Positions 11,509 through 23,817 of a DNA stretch of 64,000 nt are shown here, one piece after another. Numbering within the stretch: the first letter of the stretch is position 1; every line of letters begins with the position of its first letter. The position numbers were made by a program, and so were the translations under genes. The notes under the pieces are model-generated. The model did no database searches and was not told the DNA's origin. It saw only the letters and a program-made list of their open reading frames with translations. This DNA is from Chamaecrista fasciculata (taxonomy: Eukaryota > Streptophyta > Magnoliopsida > Fabales > Fabaceae). The stretch is from NCBI GenBank assembly GCA_003254925.1, contig QANZ01000493.1, positions 6,374 to 70,373 on the forward strand. The letters run 5' to 3'.

Positions 11509-13176
11509 TCTCTTCCTTTACGTAAGCACTTATTATTTTTATGTACCAAAGTAGCTGGTCGTGGTTGTTATTTTTCTTTAAAAAAAAAAGAAGAGAATAG
11601 AAAGGTAACAATAAATTAATAATATATATATCGATTGGTATATATATATATTACACTAAGCTGAATGAAGATATATAATATAGTGAGTGTTTTAAAATAT
11701 ACTTGTGGTTGTGGATGATTAGGCAGGTACGCATGGAAGCTCATGGGTGAAGCGTGTCATGTATGTGTATTGTGTGTAAGTGAGCAGGAGCTGGCATACG
11801 TGGATGCAAACACAATGCAACACATACCACGTGCCATTTTATTTTCTCTTTTTGGGTTTTGTTTTCTTTTGTTTTTTTATCCAAATAATACTTCATTAAC
11901 ACCAACAAAGCAGAAACAAATTACACCAATACAAAAAAAATATTATTCTCTTCGTATATATAAAAATTTATCTCGTGTAATGAAGTACTTCAACTGTGAT
12001 CTATATAAATATATGTGAGATTCATTTTTATCTTTATTTAATTACACTTAATTTTTATATATTATTAATTTATATACTTTTGATGACTCTTTATTTAATA
12101 TTTGATATTATTTATAACAATTCTCTTGACTAAATTATGAATCCATTATCTATGTGTCGATGCAGATTAATATAATTAAATGATTATAAGCTAAAATGAA
12201 AGGAAGAAGCCTATCCTATCGACTTGGGAAGGCACGTGGGGTATGCATGGCCTACACGAGCCTTGGGCATGCTTACCTCTGCTTTGCACGGTTTAATTTA
12301 ATCAAGGGTTGGCTTCCAAACTTTGATATATGTATACCAATTAGTATATATATTATAACATTTAATCATTCTTAATATATATTGATTGCGTCAGTTACAT
12401 CATAGTGTACGTCAGTTATATTGTAGCTACAATATCTATCTTTCATTTTCTTTTGTTCAGTCATTTTCCACTACGTACAATTGCTCACCTAACGCGAGGT
12501 TTGGTTAAATGAATATGAGCTTATTGAGCTTTCATCTTTGGGAAGATTTGAGTCTTATGATATAGTTGTTTTGCTCCTTCCTTCAATGTTGAACAGGTTT
12601 CCACTTACACTTATTATGTAATTCAAAATTAAGAAAAGGACAAGAAAAGGGTTTCAGAAACACCAAATAGTTACAGAGAACCCCAAAAAATAAAAGCCTT
12701 GCATGCTCAAACTATATATATATATATATATATATATTCAACAGTATATAACAAACAAAAGAAGAAAAGACGGGAAGAAACGAAAATTAAACATATACAT
12801 TAATTCATTTCCAAATTCCTATATACAACTCAATCTCTAACAAAAATGTTAAAACTCCCAGCAATTCCTTAGAAAATAATTATAACAATAATAACAGATG
12901 AATAGGGAGACAGATTATTGTAGCAGATGTGTATGTACACATTGCCGGTCTTGCTTTAATTTGCAGCAATTTCGTTGATCTGTTGGCATAATAATATATG
13001 TAGCTATTGCATTATAAATAGTATATCTGTAGATAATTAATAGTTAAAAAGAGAAATAAAAATGCAGAGATAGCCTGCCTCCCCTACCAATCCCAATAGT
13101 GAAAAATGGATGGCCAAGGGGGTGGCATGAGATCAGGCATGACCTGAGCAGATGGAATTTTTGCATTTCTTTTTAA
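11509..13176. other. Upstream region of the bHLH gene and 3' flank of the PIP5K gene
   Basis: No further gene is seen. The frame at 11743-12015 has no recognisable domain. A TA repeat lies at 12714-12736. The stretch just below 13177 is presumably the 3' untranslated region of the minus-strand PIP5K gene. Confidence 0.5.
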
Positions 13177-16100
13177 TTAATCCTCTCCAGTGTCTTCGGC
13201 AAATATTCTAAATACGAAGTCACGAAAACGCTTTGAGTATAGTCTTGGATCAACGGCTGATATTGAGGTTGGGTCATACTGAATGGATTTGTAGGCATGC
13301 TCAAGCTTCTTGCTAATGTCGTAGTCTTGAAGTATGTCTATCACTCCAAAAAACAACACAACATTGTAGAACTCTCCTATTGGCTCTCCCACAAGCTGTA
13401 ATTCGCAGTTACCGCTTCTCACTGTCCTTTCAACCCTTGCTGGCGTATTCAGACCCAATTTACAACCCTCCCACCTGCAAATAGTATACCCAATTCATAC
13501 TAAACCTTCAGCTTAACTCATGGCTAGTGCTTAGTTACTTAATTTCTACATGGTGCTAAAACAACCAATTCAGGTTATATATATTTCACCTGGCGGGATC
13601 TGAGAGAAGTTGATCCATGTCTGCTTTTGACATATGGGGAGTTCCTTCACAATCAGAATCGCCTGACATCAAAAAGCAAATAGATTATTCTCATAAGTTG
13701 ATCTGAGCAGAATTATGATTATGAAAATTGAGGTTGACGAGTGGTACATGGTGCAAGGATATGAATATTACCACTAGCAGTCCCAGACCTTGCAGGAATG
13801 ATATCCCCATCTTCTGATATATCTCTGAAATGAATACCTACTAGTAGACTATAGTCCATAATTCCCTCCTGTTCCAAGAGCTCACAGTCCTTATCAATTT
13901 GCCTGTCATAACACATACATTCTTGGCCTTCTCAGTTCAATTGATTTTGGAAGATGACAGGAAATAAAACAAATAAAACTGCAATACACATTTGGCTATA
14001 GCAATTTCTCAGCCTAGCACGCAGCTGAGACTGCAAAAGGAATATTTAGCTACTCAAGTTGGTCATTACCTGGAAAATTCTTGAAACCAATATTTTTGCA
14101 GACGAAATATAAAATTAAGATCAAGGTCTTTAAGAATGGTGGTTTCATCAATATCTGTCTCGGGCTTATCTGTGATGCGCCCAAGTGAAGAACCCTTCAA
14201 ATCAAAGCGTCTATGGATAGAATACTCAGAACAGAAGAGGTTCCCCATTATGATAAATCGAACCTAGCAAACATACTCTGAAGATTATAACCCTCGTACA
14301 CATGATTCACGTTTCTTAATTCTTAGGTTAAATCAAACTAGAAATTGTTATATTATTGTAAAATGAAAGGACTGGTGGTGAACATGAACCTTTCTCTGAG
14401 TAGCTCCAAATAGCTTTACGCAATGCAGACCATAAAATTTAGTGACCAGAGTATTTTCAAAGGATTTGAAATGGTTGTAATAGGCTGGGAGCATTTTTAT
14501 GAGCACCTGTGAAAGAGATCCGGTATAATAAAATAAGCAAAAAGAGGTTTTCGCTTGACTTGCTAAGTAGTAAGAAAATTCAAATGGAGGGACAGAACTT
14601 ACTTTCACTTCAGCTTTCTTCATTGTCTTAATCATGTAACGGTCATCATTGGTCAAGTAAAAGAAGCTGCCACTTTTGCCAGGAGAGCAAAGTTCACGGA
14701 GGGCTTCATCTCCACAGATGGATAACATGTAATCAGCTGCATCCACTTTGAATAACTTCCTCAAAGTCCTATTTGACAAGAAACTTTCATGATTGATTGA
14801 CTTGATGACAAAAGGACAATTCGTTGAAGAACCTAATAATAGGCAATCAAACGGGCTGACCTAAAAACAACAGGGCAATAGTCTTTCCATTTAAACTCCA
14901 TGGACGTATGTGGTGGAGTATGTTTAGATCCTTCTGGGGGAAATCTTGTCCATACTTTATCCCGGGGATCAAAAGCTGAAGGATTCAGATCACTTGCTAC
15001 TGGACCAGGTCTTGCAACGGAGTGCCTGTGAAATTTCAATGAATCACATTTTACAGGCAAAGGCTAAAGTGTAACCAACCAACCAAATACATGAAAGTTA
15101 AAAGGATTCTATTTGAAAAACAAAAGGCTACATATATATATCTTGTAAAAGTGAATGTACAAAATACAGAAAGTTTTGGAATGTAGTCAACAAAAGGAAT
15201 AAAACACTTAACTCAAAAAGCAAACAGAATGAATCATGGACAAGAGTTTTTTTCCCATATTGAGTGGTCCATCACGTTTTCATTGCAAGATGAGTTAAAA
15301 ACATCAATGTCTACAGACATGATAGGTAATAATTGATTGAGATAGTGCAGAGAAAATGAAATGAAAGTATGAAACACACAGGTAAGGTAACCTTTCAATC
15401 CTTTCCCTTATACTTATTAGCTTGTCGGGCTATTTTGACTAGTAAATAATGTTTCCCTTCTCGACAGAGAAATAAATAATACAAGACAGTAAACTAAACA
15501 AAACAAAACTTGATTATTATATTGGAAACACAGAGAGGACAGCAGATTGCAGCAAAACATGACAAAGTACCTAATCCCCAACTGTAAATTGAGCATGAGC
15601 TCATAATTCTTGTGGCCTTTGGATATGGTCTCTCCTTGCCTCTTTGCTTTCTTTGGCGCTTTCAAATTCTGGAGTTGATTCTCTCCATCAAAATCTTCGA
15701 TATGTAAACCCAACAACTCCTCTAACAACTCATTCCCTCCGGTAGGAGTTCCATCCACACTAGCCTCACCATCGGTGGTAGCAGCCTCGGCGACTACGCC
15801 AGCATCCCCTGAGGTCGTCCTCGACGGAGGCGCCGCCTTATTGGCCTTCCAAACCGCCGGTTTCTTGAGCGAAGGCAGAACAGAAACCTTCTCGCCAGGA
15901 CAAACCTTACATTGATTCAACAACTCCTGAAAGAGATGTTGAGGATCCCAATCCATATGAGAATCGCCTTCCAATGATGGAGCCGAAGGATAGTATGTCC
16001 CATTCTGTTCTTTGGGATCTTTACTCCAATTTCCCACATAGAAACTTCCATCAGGCCATTTGTAAGTACCGTTCCCTTTAGGTAACCCGTCTTCCCATAA

Positions 16101-16733
16101 CCCATCGTACCTATTCTCATCAGCCCATACGAAGGAACCTTCTCCCCAAATAGACCCATTCCTCCATTCCCCAATGTAATGATTCCCATTACTCCATTGA
16201 TACCTACCCTGGCCATTCTGCAAGCCTCGCCGCCATTCGCCTTCGTAGAAATCCCCAACGGCGAAACTCTTACCGCCGTAGCCGTGCTTCAAATTCATGA
16301 CCCATTTGCCCTTATAGGTGTCGCCGTTGGAGTCGGTGAATGTACCAGTGCCGTGCATATAGCCATTGGTGAAATGGCCTTCGTAGGTGGCACCGGAAGG
16401 CCAACTGAATGTTCCTCTTCCCATGGGTCTGCCTTTACACCATTCTCCCACGTATACGCAACCGTCGGTCCATAAGTATTTGCCCTGCCCGTGCGCGAAG
16501 TTATCTGTGCATTGCCCGTTGTAGTATTCGCCGTTGGGGAATACCTTCTCTGAATGGTACGTTTCGTATTGGACGTCGTTTCCGTCGTCGTCAATGTTCA
16601 CCAGATCTTCTTCTGAGTGGGCTTCCGATGAAGTCCCGAATATTATGCTGTGGGCACGCTTCTTTGCAACAGCCTGCGTCTTTTTAACCGTCGCCTCCCA
16701 TGCCTTCATCACACCCATCTCTCTGCCCATCAT
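13177..16733 (-). CDS. Phosphatidylinositol-4-phosphate 5-kinase with MORN repeats
   Basis: It makes PI(4,5)P2 from PI4P at the plasma membrane, a lipid used in vesicle traffic, actin control and signalling. Eight exons on the minus strand join in frame to 768 codons: 16733-15571, 15025-14861, 14768-14603, 14506-14390, 14263-14070, 13902-13772, 13662-13590, 13474-13177. The first exon encodes about seven to eight MORN repeats (residues about 70-240, motif YxGxWxxGxxxGxG), the arrangement specific to plant type B PIP5Ks. The kinase domain (about 444-768) has the glycine loop GKSGS (473-477), a lysine in MIKTMKK (490), DLKGSS (558-563), and MDYSLL with Asp618. The C-terminal stretch around KKLEHAYKS and YSKRFRDF is the family's activation-loop region. 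Length and exon pattern match Arabidopsis PIP5K4-6-like enzymes. I see no break. Confidence 0.95.
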
Positions 16734-17652
16734 TTTGACTCTCTGATTCTTTGCTTCCTTTTTCCTTCTCGTTAATCGTTATGCTTTGCTTTCTTTTTCT
16801 TTCACATCTGGAAATTCTTTCCCACTCGCTTAAACTTAATTACGCTTGATTCAGGAGATTCCATTTTTAAAAAAAAAAAAAACAAAACCAAAAATATTAT
16901 GATATGAATTAAAATTGAAATGCTGGGTGTGTTCGTGACTCTCTATGCTTTGATTTGATTTGATGATTTGTTCGTTTTGGTGAAAAGGGGAAACAGGTAC
17001 GGAAGCAGAGTGTGGCGTTTGCGTTGTTTGATGAACCAAAAGGAATGTTTGTGAGTTTTTGGGTTTCTCATTTTTCCAAATAGTTTGGGCACGTGCACAT
17101 TATCCGTTCAAGTGTGTCAAAATATTGACAACTGTCACTGGTAAGTATGCTGTGGGACCTATATTCTTAATTTGGAGTTCATTGGTATACTAATTAACTA
17201 ATTTAATTGTTTAAAATTGTTACAAAGGTCTCAGTAAGATTGTCTTATTGAAAATTGACGACCGTATAGATCAGAGGTGTAGTTTTTCCTGGCATGTTTG
17301 AAGTGCATTTGTGTGAGTGGGAGCGAGACCCGTTCATCCCCTACAACCTCTAGGAACCATGATAAAAGGAGACATATAAAACGCCAAATCAAATTGTTTT
17401 GTTTACTAATCTTAGGTTTAACGTACATTTTCCATAGGGTGAGTGGATCAGAAAAGAAAAAACATTGATTATTCTGCTTGATTAACGCAGACAATTATGA
17501 AGAAAAAAAAAATATGATAACTGTTTGGACTAAACAAGTCAAAAACTGTGGAAAAAACATATACAATTATATTGGAGACATAAGAATTAAGTTTATATCA
17601 AATTTTGATGGCATAATAAAGTTGAACAAGATATATAAATGTATATGATAAT
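16734..17652. other. Intergenic region between the PIP5K gene and the next gene
   Basis: This holds the PIP5K 5' leader and promoter (minus strand) and AT-rich DNA. No other gene is recognised. Confidence 0.5.
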
Positions 17653-18553
17653 TCAGATCTTATTAAACTTAGCAAGAGCAAGAACAGTGAGGGAGGTGAT
17701 GGCGGGTATGAAGACTTCATTAGGAAGAGCGTCAGGCATGACTCTATTCTTGATGAAGACAGTGGTGGCCGGCACACCAAAGATGTATAACAGCGTATCC
17801 TTCACTCCTATCCCTGTAAATGTCGTTTCCTTCATTACTTCTTCTAGAATCTTCTGGAACTCTCCCTGTGATGGTGGCCTCTCCTTCATAAACACATGTC
17901 TCTGCATCAAAGCTTATGTTAATTAAATTAATTACTTCATTCATCTTCTAATTAACTATAATTAGTAGTAATTACTCACATTATAAGCGCCTTCCAGGGT
18001 TTCCTTCTTGGGGAAGGAGATCTGCGTGTGTTCCAGCACCTCGTTGATTTTCCTGACCACCACCAAATTCATTCATTAATTACCAACCTTAAGTACTCTT
18101 TTCTTTTCTTTAACTAATTTATTTATGTATTTACGTAATTCAAACAAATTAATTCTTGAGGTGATGAGTGAAAAATATAGTTATTATTACTCCACAGTCT
18201 TGCATACAGCATGGTAGAATTCAGAGAAATTGGTTGGAGGGGTTGGGGCTTCTTTGAAATATAATCTGTAACTCTCCTCTATAGCTCGCCGTATTTTTTC
18301 TTTACCTTCATTTTGCTCACTCCCTGCTTCAAATTTCAACAAATTCACCTAAGTTTTGTCAAAATCAAATTTATTTGCATATAATGGTATAGATATATGC
18401 ATGATAGAAAGCATGTTGCAGACGTTGGATGATATATGCAAACACATGAATATGAATTCAAGTATCATAGTCAAGTAGTAGCTATATATATATATATATA
18501 TGAGAGAGAGACGTGATACCAGATGGGGTCAACTTCTTCAGAGCCTGACCCAT
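17653..18553 (-). CDS. Small conserved plant protein of unknown function
   Basis: Four exons, 18553-18520, 18323-18191, 18052-17980 and 17901-17653, join in frame to 162 codons with GT-AG introns. It starts MGQALKKLTPSG, then a charged helical stretch (to about residue 33), a segment around NFSEFYHAVCKTVEKINE, a region EFQKILEEVMKE that looks like one EF-hand-type helix but without a clear calcium loop, and a conserved C-terminus with GVPATTVFIKNRVMP and a hydrophobic end (about 140-157). The Gly2 could suggest N-myristoylation, but Lys at position 6 is unfavourable. I recognise the pattern as a plant family of uncharacterised proteins and cannot assign a function. Each splice keeps frame, and residue choice across junctions is smooth, so the model is sound. 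The first exon is only 34 nt long. Confidence 0.75.
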
Positions 18554-19061
18554 ATATATATATCTTTGATTTATAATTTGAAGGAGTTGTACAGAATTGT
18601 GAGAATGAGGGTATAACCAAAATCAGAGGGCCTTTATAGAAGGAAGCAAGAGAACTTGCTGGGTGGGCAGAGAACATTGCATCTCTTTATTTATAAGCAA
18701 AGCTTTAATATTCTGCACAGCTTATATTATACACAACACTCGGCTTCACATAATCAATGCCCAAAGGAAGGAATCTCTCCTCCATATTATTCCAATTTCT
18801 TCTCCTTCTTCGCATTTTCTTACATATACACATGCATTAAATTATGATAATAATGATGAAGATAATAATGACAGTTTTGTCTTTGAAAATGGCATATTTA
18901 ACAAAAGTAAAAAATAAAGCTAGTGCACTAGTTTACTTTAGCAATTGAAACTTTTTAAATTTTGTTGGCAAATTTTGTTAGCGAGAACCGTCATAAACAA
19001 AGAAGACCCAAGGGGAAAGAAAAGTGGACGAATTTCAGTAAGCTGGCCTTTTTTTTCTTTT
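18554..19061. other. Upstream region of the small conserved gene
   Basis: AT-rich DNA with a TA repeat (18483-18501) inside the neighbouring intron and another TA run at 18551-18562 adjoining the start codon. The frames at 18656-18920 show no known domain. Confidence 0.5.
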
Positions 19062-20013
19062 GGCCAAAGTCTTATTTTGATCCCTCATATTTGCTTAAAG
19101 TTCTGTTTTGGTCCCTTAAGTTTGTTTCATTCCGTTTTGGTCCCTCATGTTTGCTCAAGGTTCCGTTTTGGTTCCTAATGTTTGCTCAAGGTTCCGTTTT
19201 GGTTCCCCATATTTGCTCAAAGTTCTGTTTTGGTTTTTTAAGTTTTCAAAAAATTCCACTGTTAGTTATTAATTATTTTCCATCCACTTTTTTCGCTAAA
19301 AAAATAAAAAAAAATAACTTTCATTTCCCAACAATTTTGCTCTTTTGCATTAAGGTCATTCCCTTTTGTAAAATAGCAAAATTGTTAAGAGATGTAGAGG
19401 TGTACACGGGTCGGGTTTTTGGTGGACTCGATACCCGGTTCGGCCAGACTCGGGCCGGGTCATTGAGTCTGGCCTGGCCAATTTTTTTTTTATTTTGAAC
19501 TTTTTGTGTAATTTGTAGATTTTTTTTAACTTGTATATATTAATGAAATAATTAATTTAATGATTTTTTTATTAATAAAGACATTTAATTTGAATTATTG
19601 TTAAAGAAATATTGGTTTAATTAAGATTAAGTATATATTTATGTACTTTTTTTCATATACAATTGATAAAAATAATAATACATATCTATTTTCATCAATT
19701 AAAAAAAACATTTAGTTGTAGAAAATATAAATTTTTAAAAAATTGAGTATACCCCGGGCCGTGTCGGGTCTAGAACATCCCTAAGGAGATGAAAGTTAGT
19801 TTTATTTTTCCTTTTTTTAATAAAAAGAGTGAATGGAAAAGAGTTAGGGACTAACGGTGAAACTTTTTAGAATTTTGAGGGACCAAAACAGAATGAAAAA
19901 AAACTTAAGGGACCAAAACAAAACTTTTAGCAAATATGAGGGACTAAAATGAAACAAAAAAACTTGAGGGAAAAAAAACCTTTAAACAAACATGAGGAAC
20001 TAGAATAGAACTA

Positions 20014-20721
20014 GGGGTGAGCATCTTCACCCCCGAGCCCGCAAAAACCAACTCAACCCGCAGTCACGGGCTGGGTTAGGTTGGGTTCGAGGGTTGGGCT
20101 GGGTTCAAAATTCTCAACCCGCACATCTGCGGGTTGGTCTGTGGGCTGGAGGTTTATAAACCCAACCCAACCCAACCTGCGAACCCGCAAATATATATAA
20201 TATTTATATTTTTATAATTAATTACTAATATATATAATATATTATAGAGTAAACTAATAATTTGGTCCTTAAAAGATCACCGAACTAACAAATCGGTCCC
20301 TGAAAGATTGAAATGTATAATTTAGTCCTTGAAAGATCAAAATGGTATACTAATTAATCATTTTTATGGACTAAATAATATACCTTTTTGATCTTCCAGA
20401 GACTAAAAAGTATACCATTTTGATCTTTTAGGGACTAAATTGTATAATTCAATCTTTCAAGGACCAAATTGTTAGTTTACTTTATATTATATATGATGCA
20501 CTTTGCCTGAAAAGTTGTAAAACAATGTGTTATTTTGTTGTTAAAAAAAAAAAAAGATTCAACCTGCGGGTTCAACCCAACCCAACCCGCAATTTTGCTG
20601 GTTGGGTTGATTCAGGTTGAATTTTTAAATCTGCAAAACCCAACCCAACCTAACCCGATTGATGTGCGGGTTGGGCTGAAATTTTCTATCAGCCCGCCCC
20701 AACCCAGCCCGCACCTTTAAA
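20014..20721. mobile_element. hAT-type non-autonomous element inserted in the Mutator-like element
   Basis: It is flanked by an identical 8-bp repeat TAGAACTA at 20006-20013 and 20722-20729 (the identity extends two bases further 5'). It begins GGGGTGAGCATC and ends CCGCACCTTTAAA. Both sides carry inverted arrays of 'caacccaacccgc'/'gcgggttgggtt' words. Eight-bp duplications and G/C-rich GGGTTGGG words are typical of plant hAT-derived MITEs. No transposase is present. It sits inside the right TIR of the outer element and itself contains another element. Confidence 0.75.
20247..20482. mobile_element. MITE nested inside the hAT-type element
   Basis: This 236-bp near-palindrome begins GAGTAAACTAATAATTTGG and ends CCAAATTGTTAGTTTACTT. 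It is flanked by a perfect 9-bp repeat TATATTATA (20238-20246 and 20483-20491). Its TIRs extend over most of each half ('ttggtccttgaaagat' words), so a transcript would fold into a long hairpin. The 9-bp duplication suggests a Mutator-type mover. Confidence 0.8.
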
Positions 20722-20743
20722 TAGAACTATAACCTTTTCTTTA

Positions 20744-21369
20744 TTTATAAAAAAAATCCAAATCCAAATCTAAAACTAAAAGTCTAAAAACCACTGTTTT
20801 TAATCACGTGACTCATTTGTCAATTGTCAATTTGTAGGGGTTGCGCTGATCTCTCTCTCTCTAGTCGCTGCAGGGATGCTGCTGCTTAGCAGCAATAAGC
20901 CTCTTTATTTCTTTTCTTTAATTATGATTTTTTTTCTTTTTGTATTATAGAGGTCTTTTTTTTTTTCATTATCGAAGTCTTACTTTCTTTATTAAGAAAA
21001 TTTAACTCTTCTCATTAGGAAAGATTTGTTTTTCATCTAAAGCAATATTTTTTTTAGATTTAACATGAATTTACAACATAATCCCTTTTACTAGACCAAA
21101 AAATAACTACTACTATTGGTGGTAAATACTTACCTTTAAAAAAATAAAATTATATATATTTATTTTCCTCTATACCAAAATAAAAAAATATTTTAGTCCT
21201 TAACAAAAAAACAGACTCAAAATTAAAAAAAAAAAATTCATCAGACCTTGAAAGCAAATTTATTATATATCTTTTATCTTTTATTTAAATTCAAATAGAT
21301 AAATTTTACCGCGATAATACTTGTCAATTATAAAATTTTATTCGTTAATTAGCGTGTACTATATGATCA
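20744..21369. other. AT-rich spacer
   Basis: Nothing recognisable was found beyond homopolymer runs and a short CT repeat near 20852. Confidence 0.5.
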
Positions 21370-21960
21370 AAGTGATAATAGGCCCAATAAAAGGAGGCCT
21401 AAATGGCAGAATATGCCCTTGATTCAACAGGCTAAAAGCCCATCAGATGGGTCACATGGACATGAACGCTCAGCCACGGGAGATATAAGCGTCCACGTAT
21501 CAACAAATAAGGAAACGTTCCCTGAATCAATCATGAACCAATCAATGATTGCACAAGATCCGTTGTCAATCAAGACGGATCCATCAGAGATCCTTCCCTT
21601 GATAGCGTCTTGGTCATCAAGGCACCTTTCACAGAAAAGGAAATTACGTGAGAGCCAATGATCACAATCAGATCGGTCAGGATTACAATTAAGCATCCAG
21701 ACATTTATGACAAGATCACAACAGATTGCCCTCAGTCAGTATAAAAGGTTAAACCTTCACGAAAAAGGTACGCTATCTACTCAGTCAATTTAGATTATCG
21801 AGCTCATAACCCGAGCTCATAACCCTTACTAACCTAAGCATCGGAGGTGAATCGTAGGGCCACCCTGTGTAGAGTTGTCTCATCTGAACTAGGTAATGAC
21901 CCCAGCGAGAACATAGTTCATCACAAAGGATTCAAGATTTTTTTTATCTCGTTGCTATCC
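21370..21960 (+). mobile_element. Probable solo LTR or LTR-retrotransposon remnant
   Basis: A more balanced base composition than the flanks, a TATA-like AGTATAAAAGG at 21739-21749, and downstream 'ccttactaacctaagcatcggagg' phrasing (about 21824-21846) resemble the transcription start and leader of plant Ty3/gypsy LTRs. No gag, pol or target duplication was found, so the boundaries are approximate. The open frames here (82 and 90 codons on opposite strands) are probably not genes. Confidence 0.5.
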
Positions 21961-22368
21961 CAAAAAGAATTGTATGTGAAAATAAAGTTTAATTTTGTTG
22001 ATACATAAATAATTATTAAATTATTATATCTATACATTTCTTTTGGGGTGATGGAATGAGGGGCAAAGCCCAGCTACACAGCAACCCTCCTTCGTACATT
22101 TAACACCTATCCAATATAATCTCTAAACAAAAACTCTTGTCGTTTTGTATATATATGAAATTGTCGTTTTACATACCAGTTGAGTGGAAGCAAATTAGAA
22201 ATTCATCCTCCCGGACCCACACATAAAAGGCTAAAAGCAACGCAGCCTCATGAATTTTTTCACTGCATTCTATTATTTCCAACACCTTTTTTTTTTTTAT
22301 TCTTTTATTGCATTTGTGCACCCATATGAAATGATGAATTCTAAGATTTTATTTGTGTTTTTTTTCTT

Positions 22369-23198
22369 GGTCAAAGGTTCATTTTAGTCCTAAATGTATG
22401 CATAAATGTTCATTTTGGTTCATTATGTTTCAAAATATTCAAATTGATCCTAAATATTGACAAAATGATTCATTTTGGTCCAAAATATTAGTAAAGTGGT
22501 TCATTTTGGTCCCAAACTATTGAATTTGGTCATATTTCTCTCGTTTCTCATTTCAATTTCAAAGTACTTGTTAAGAAGAACTCGTAACTCTAAATTCGTC
22601 GCATCCGAATTTGAAACGAGAGAAATATTATCAACTTTGCTTGTTTGACTATAAAACGAAATGTCTACTTTTAGGACCGATTTGACGTTATTTGCTGACA
22701 GCCCCAACTAAATAGAGAAAGTACTCTTCGAGAACAATACGTAACTATAAACTCGTCATATTTGAACTTGAATAATACGTAGTAAAATGGTTCATTTTGG
22801 TCCCAAACTATTGAATTTGGTCATATTTCTCTCGTTTCTCATTTCAATTTCAAAGTATTTGTTAAGAGGAACTCGTAACTCTGAATTCGTCGCATTCGAA
22901 TTTGAAACGAGAGAAATATTATCAACTTTGCTTTTTTGACAATAAAACGAAATGTCTACTTTTAGGACTGATTTAACATTATTTGCTGACGGCCCCAACT
23001 AAATAGAGAAAGTACTCTTCGAGAACAATACGTAGCTATAAACTCGTCATATTTAAACTTGAAACAAGTCATATTCAATAGTTGGGACCAAAATGAAATA
23101 TTTTGCAAATATTTAAGACCAATTTAAACATTTTAAAATATAATGGACCAAAATAAACATTATGCCATACATTTAGAACCAAATTCACCCATTAACCA
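22369..23198. mobile_element. Mutator-like element with internal tandem duplication
   Basis: Long TIRs (about 110 bases; left begins GGTCAAAGGTTCATTTTAG, inverse at the right end) carry repeated 'TTCATTTTGGTCC' phrases. They are flanked by the 9-bp repeat TTTTTTCTT (22360-22368 and 23199-23207; T-rich, so somewhat less decisive). The core holds two copies, about 291 bases apart (22490-22780 and 22781-about 23070), of a segment with a 68-codon minus-strand frame (22501-22707 and 22792-22998). The same core recurs at 24370-24576 and, more decayed, in the element at 46972-47495. No transposase is present. Confidence 0.75.
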
Positions 23199-23207
23199 TT
23201 TTTTCTT

Positions 23208-23649
23208 TTTACGCCAGTGACCTAATCAATACCTATTCCGAATTTACGATCACAGTATATACCCAGTCCCACTCGTTTCGAGGATATTTTCTTTTTTATA
23301 ATTGAAAGCAATATATATATATATGATAATCAAATAGATTATAATGTGATAGTTTGTATATAATTTTTTTTAGTTTATATGAATAATTTTATTGATCAAT
23401 TGTAAAATCAATATATATTTTTTAATATACCATCAATTTAAATTATTTTGTTATATATATCTTTATTAAAAAAGTTTATTTTGTTAACATTTATCTAAAA
23501 TGTTTCAAATAAATTAGTATAACAATAACCTATATATTTTGATTTAATTATTACATGCTGAACTACTCTTATATAATATCATTCAAATATATATAAAGTA
23601 CTTTTTTCTATAGCAAAAGGAAAAGTAAAATATATATATATATATATAT
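23208..23649. other. AT-rich spacer
   Basis: No gene is recognised. TA repeats lie near 23311-23323 and 23631-23650. Confidence 0.5.
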
Positions 23650-23817
23650 ATTTTTCAAGTATTCCCAGCCCGACAGATCAAGGACTGATCCTTCACGAAT
23701 TTGTGTTTCATTTAAGGGTCTGTCGCTGGCCAATTGATTGTTGCGTACATAAAGTGAAATTCGAACTCCAGATTTTGTTTAAGCGACCTAGTGAGCTCAA
23801 CCACTAGGCCAACTAAA
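23650..23817 (-). mobile_element. tRNA-derived SINE
   Basis: Read on the minus strand from 23817, the 5' part has a pol III A-box-like TTGGCCTAGTGG and, about 40 bases on, a B-box-like GAGTTCGAATTTC, both in tRNA-like positions. A tRNA-unrelated body follows, with 'cgacagaccctt' and 'gtccttgatctgtcggg', ending at a TA-rich run. The length (about 170) fits plant SINEs. The target duplication is obscured by the TA repeat. Confidence 0.65.

Larger units (their letters stand above)
19062..20734. mobile_element. Mutator-like element (outer member of a nested set)
   Basis: The left end begins GGCCAAAGTCTTATTTTG and carries repeated 'TTTTGGTCCCT' phrases (19062-19260). The inverse copy lies at 19840-20013 and finishes at 20722-20734 after an interruption by a second element. 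The flanks are TTTTCTTTT (19053-19061) and TTTTCTTTA (20735-20743), a 9-bp duplication with one mismatch. The core includes a GC-rich patch (about 19397-19480, 'gggtcgggtt', 'ccgggtc') and AT-rich filler. The frame at 18962-19498 is an artefact of the repeats. Confidence 0.75.

Noticed and set aside
15917-16687. Several 90-113 codon frames on both strands over the first PIP5K exon
   Set aside because: Shadow frames of the MORN-repeat exon.
18962-19498. 178-codon plus-strand frame
   Set aside because: Made of repeated 'TTTTGGTCCCT' words of the TIR of the outer nested element, so the FWP/LKF-like repeats are an artefact.
21413-21696. Opposite-strand frames of 82 and 90 codons
   Set aside because: They lie in the probable solo LTR. 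Neither has a known domain.
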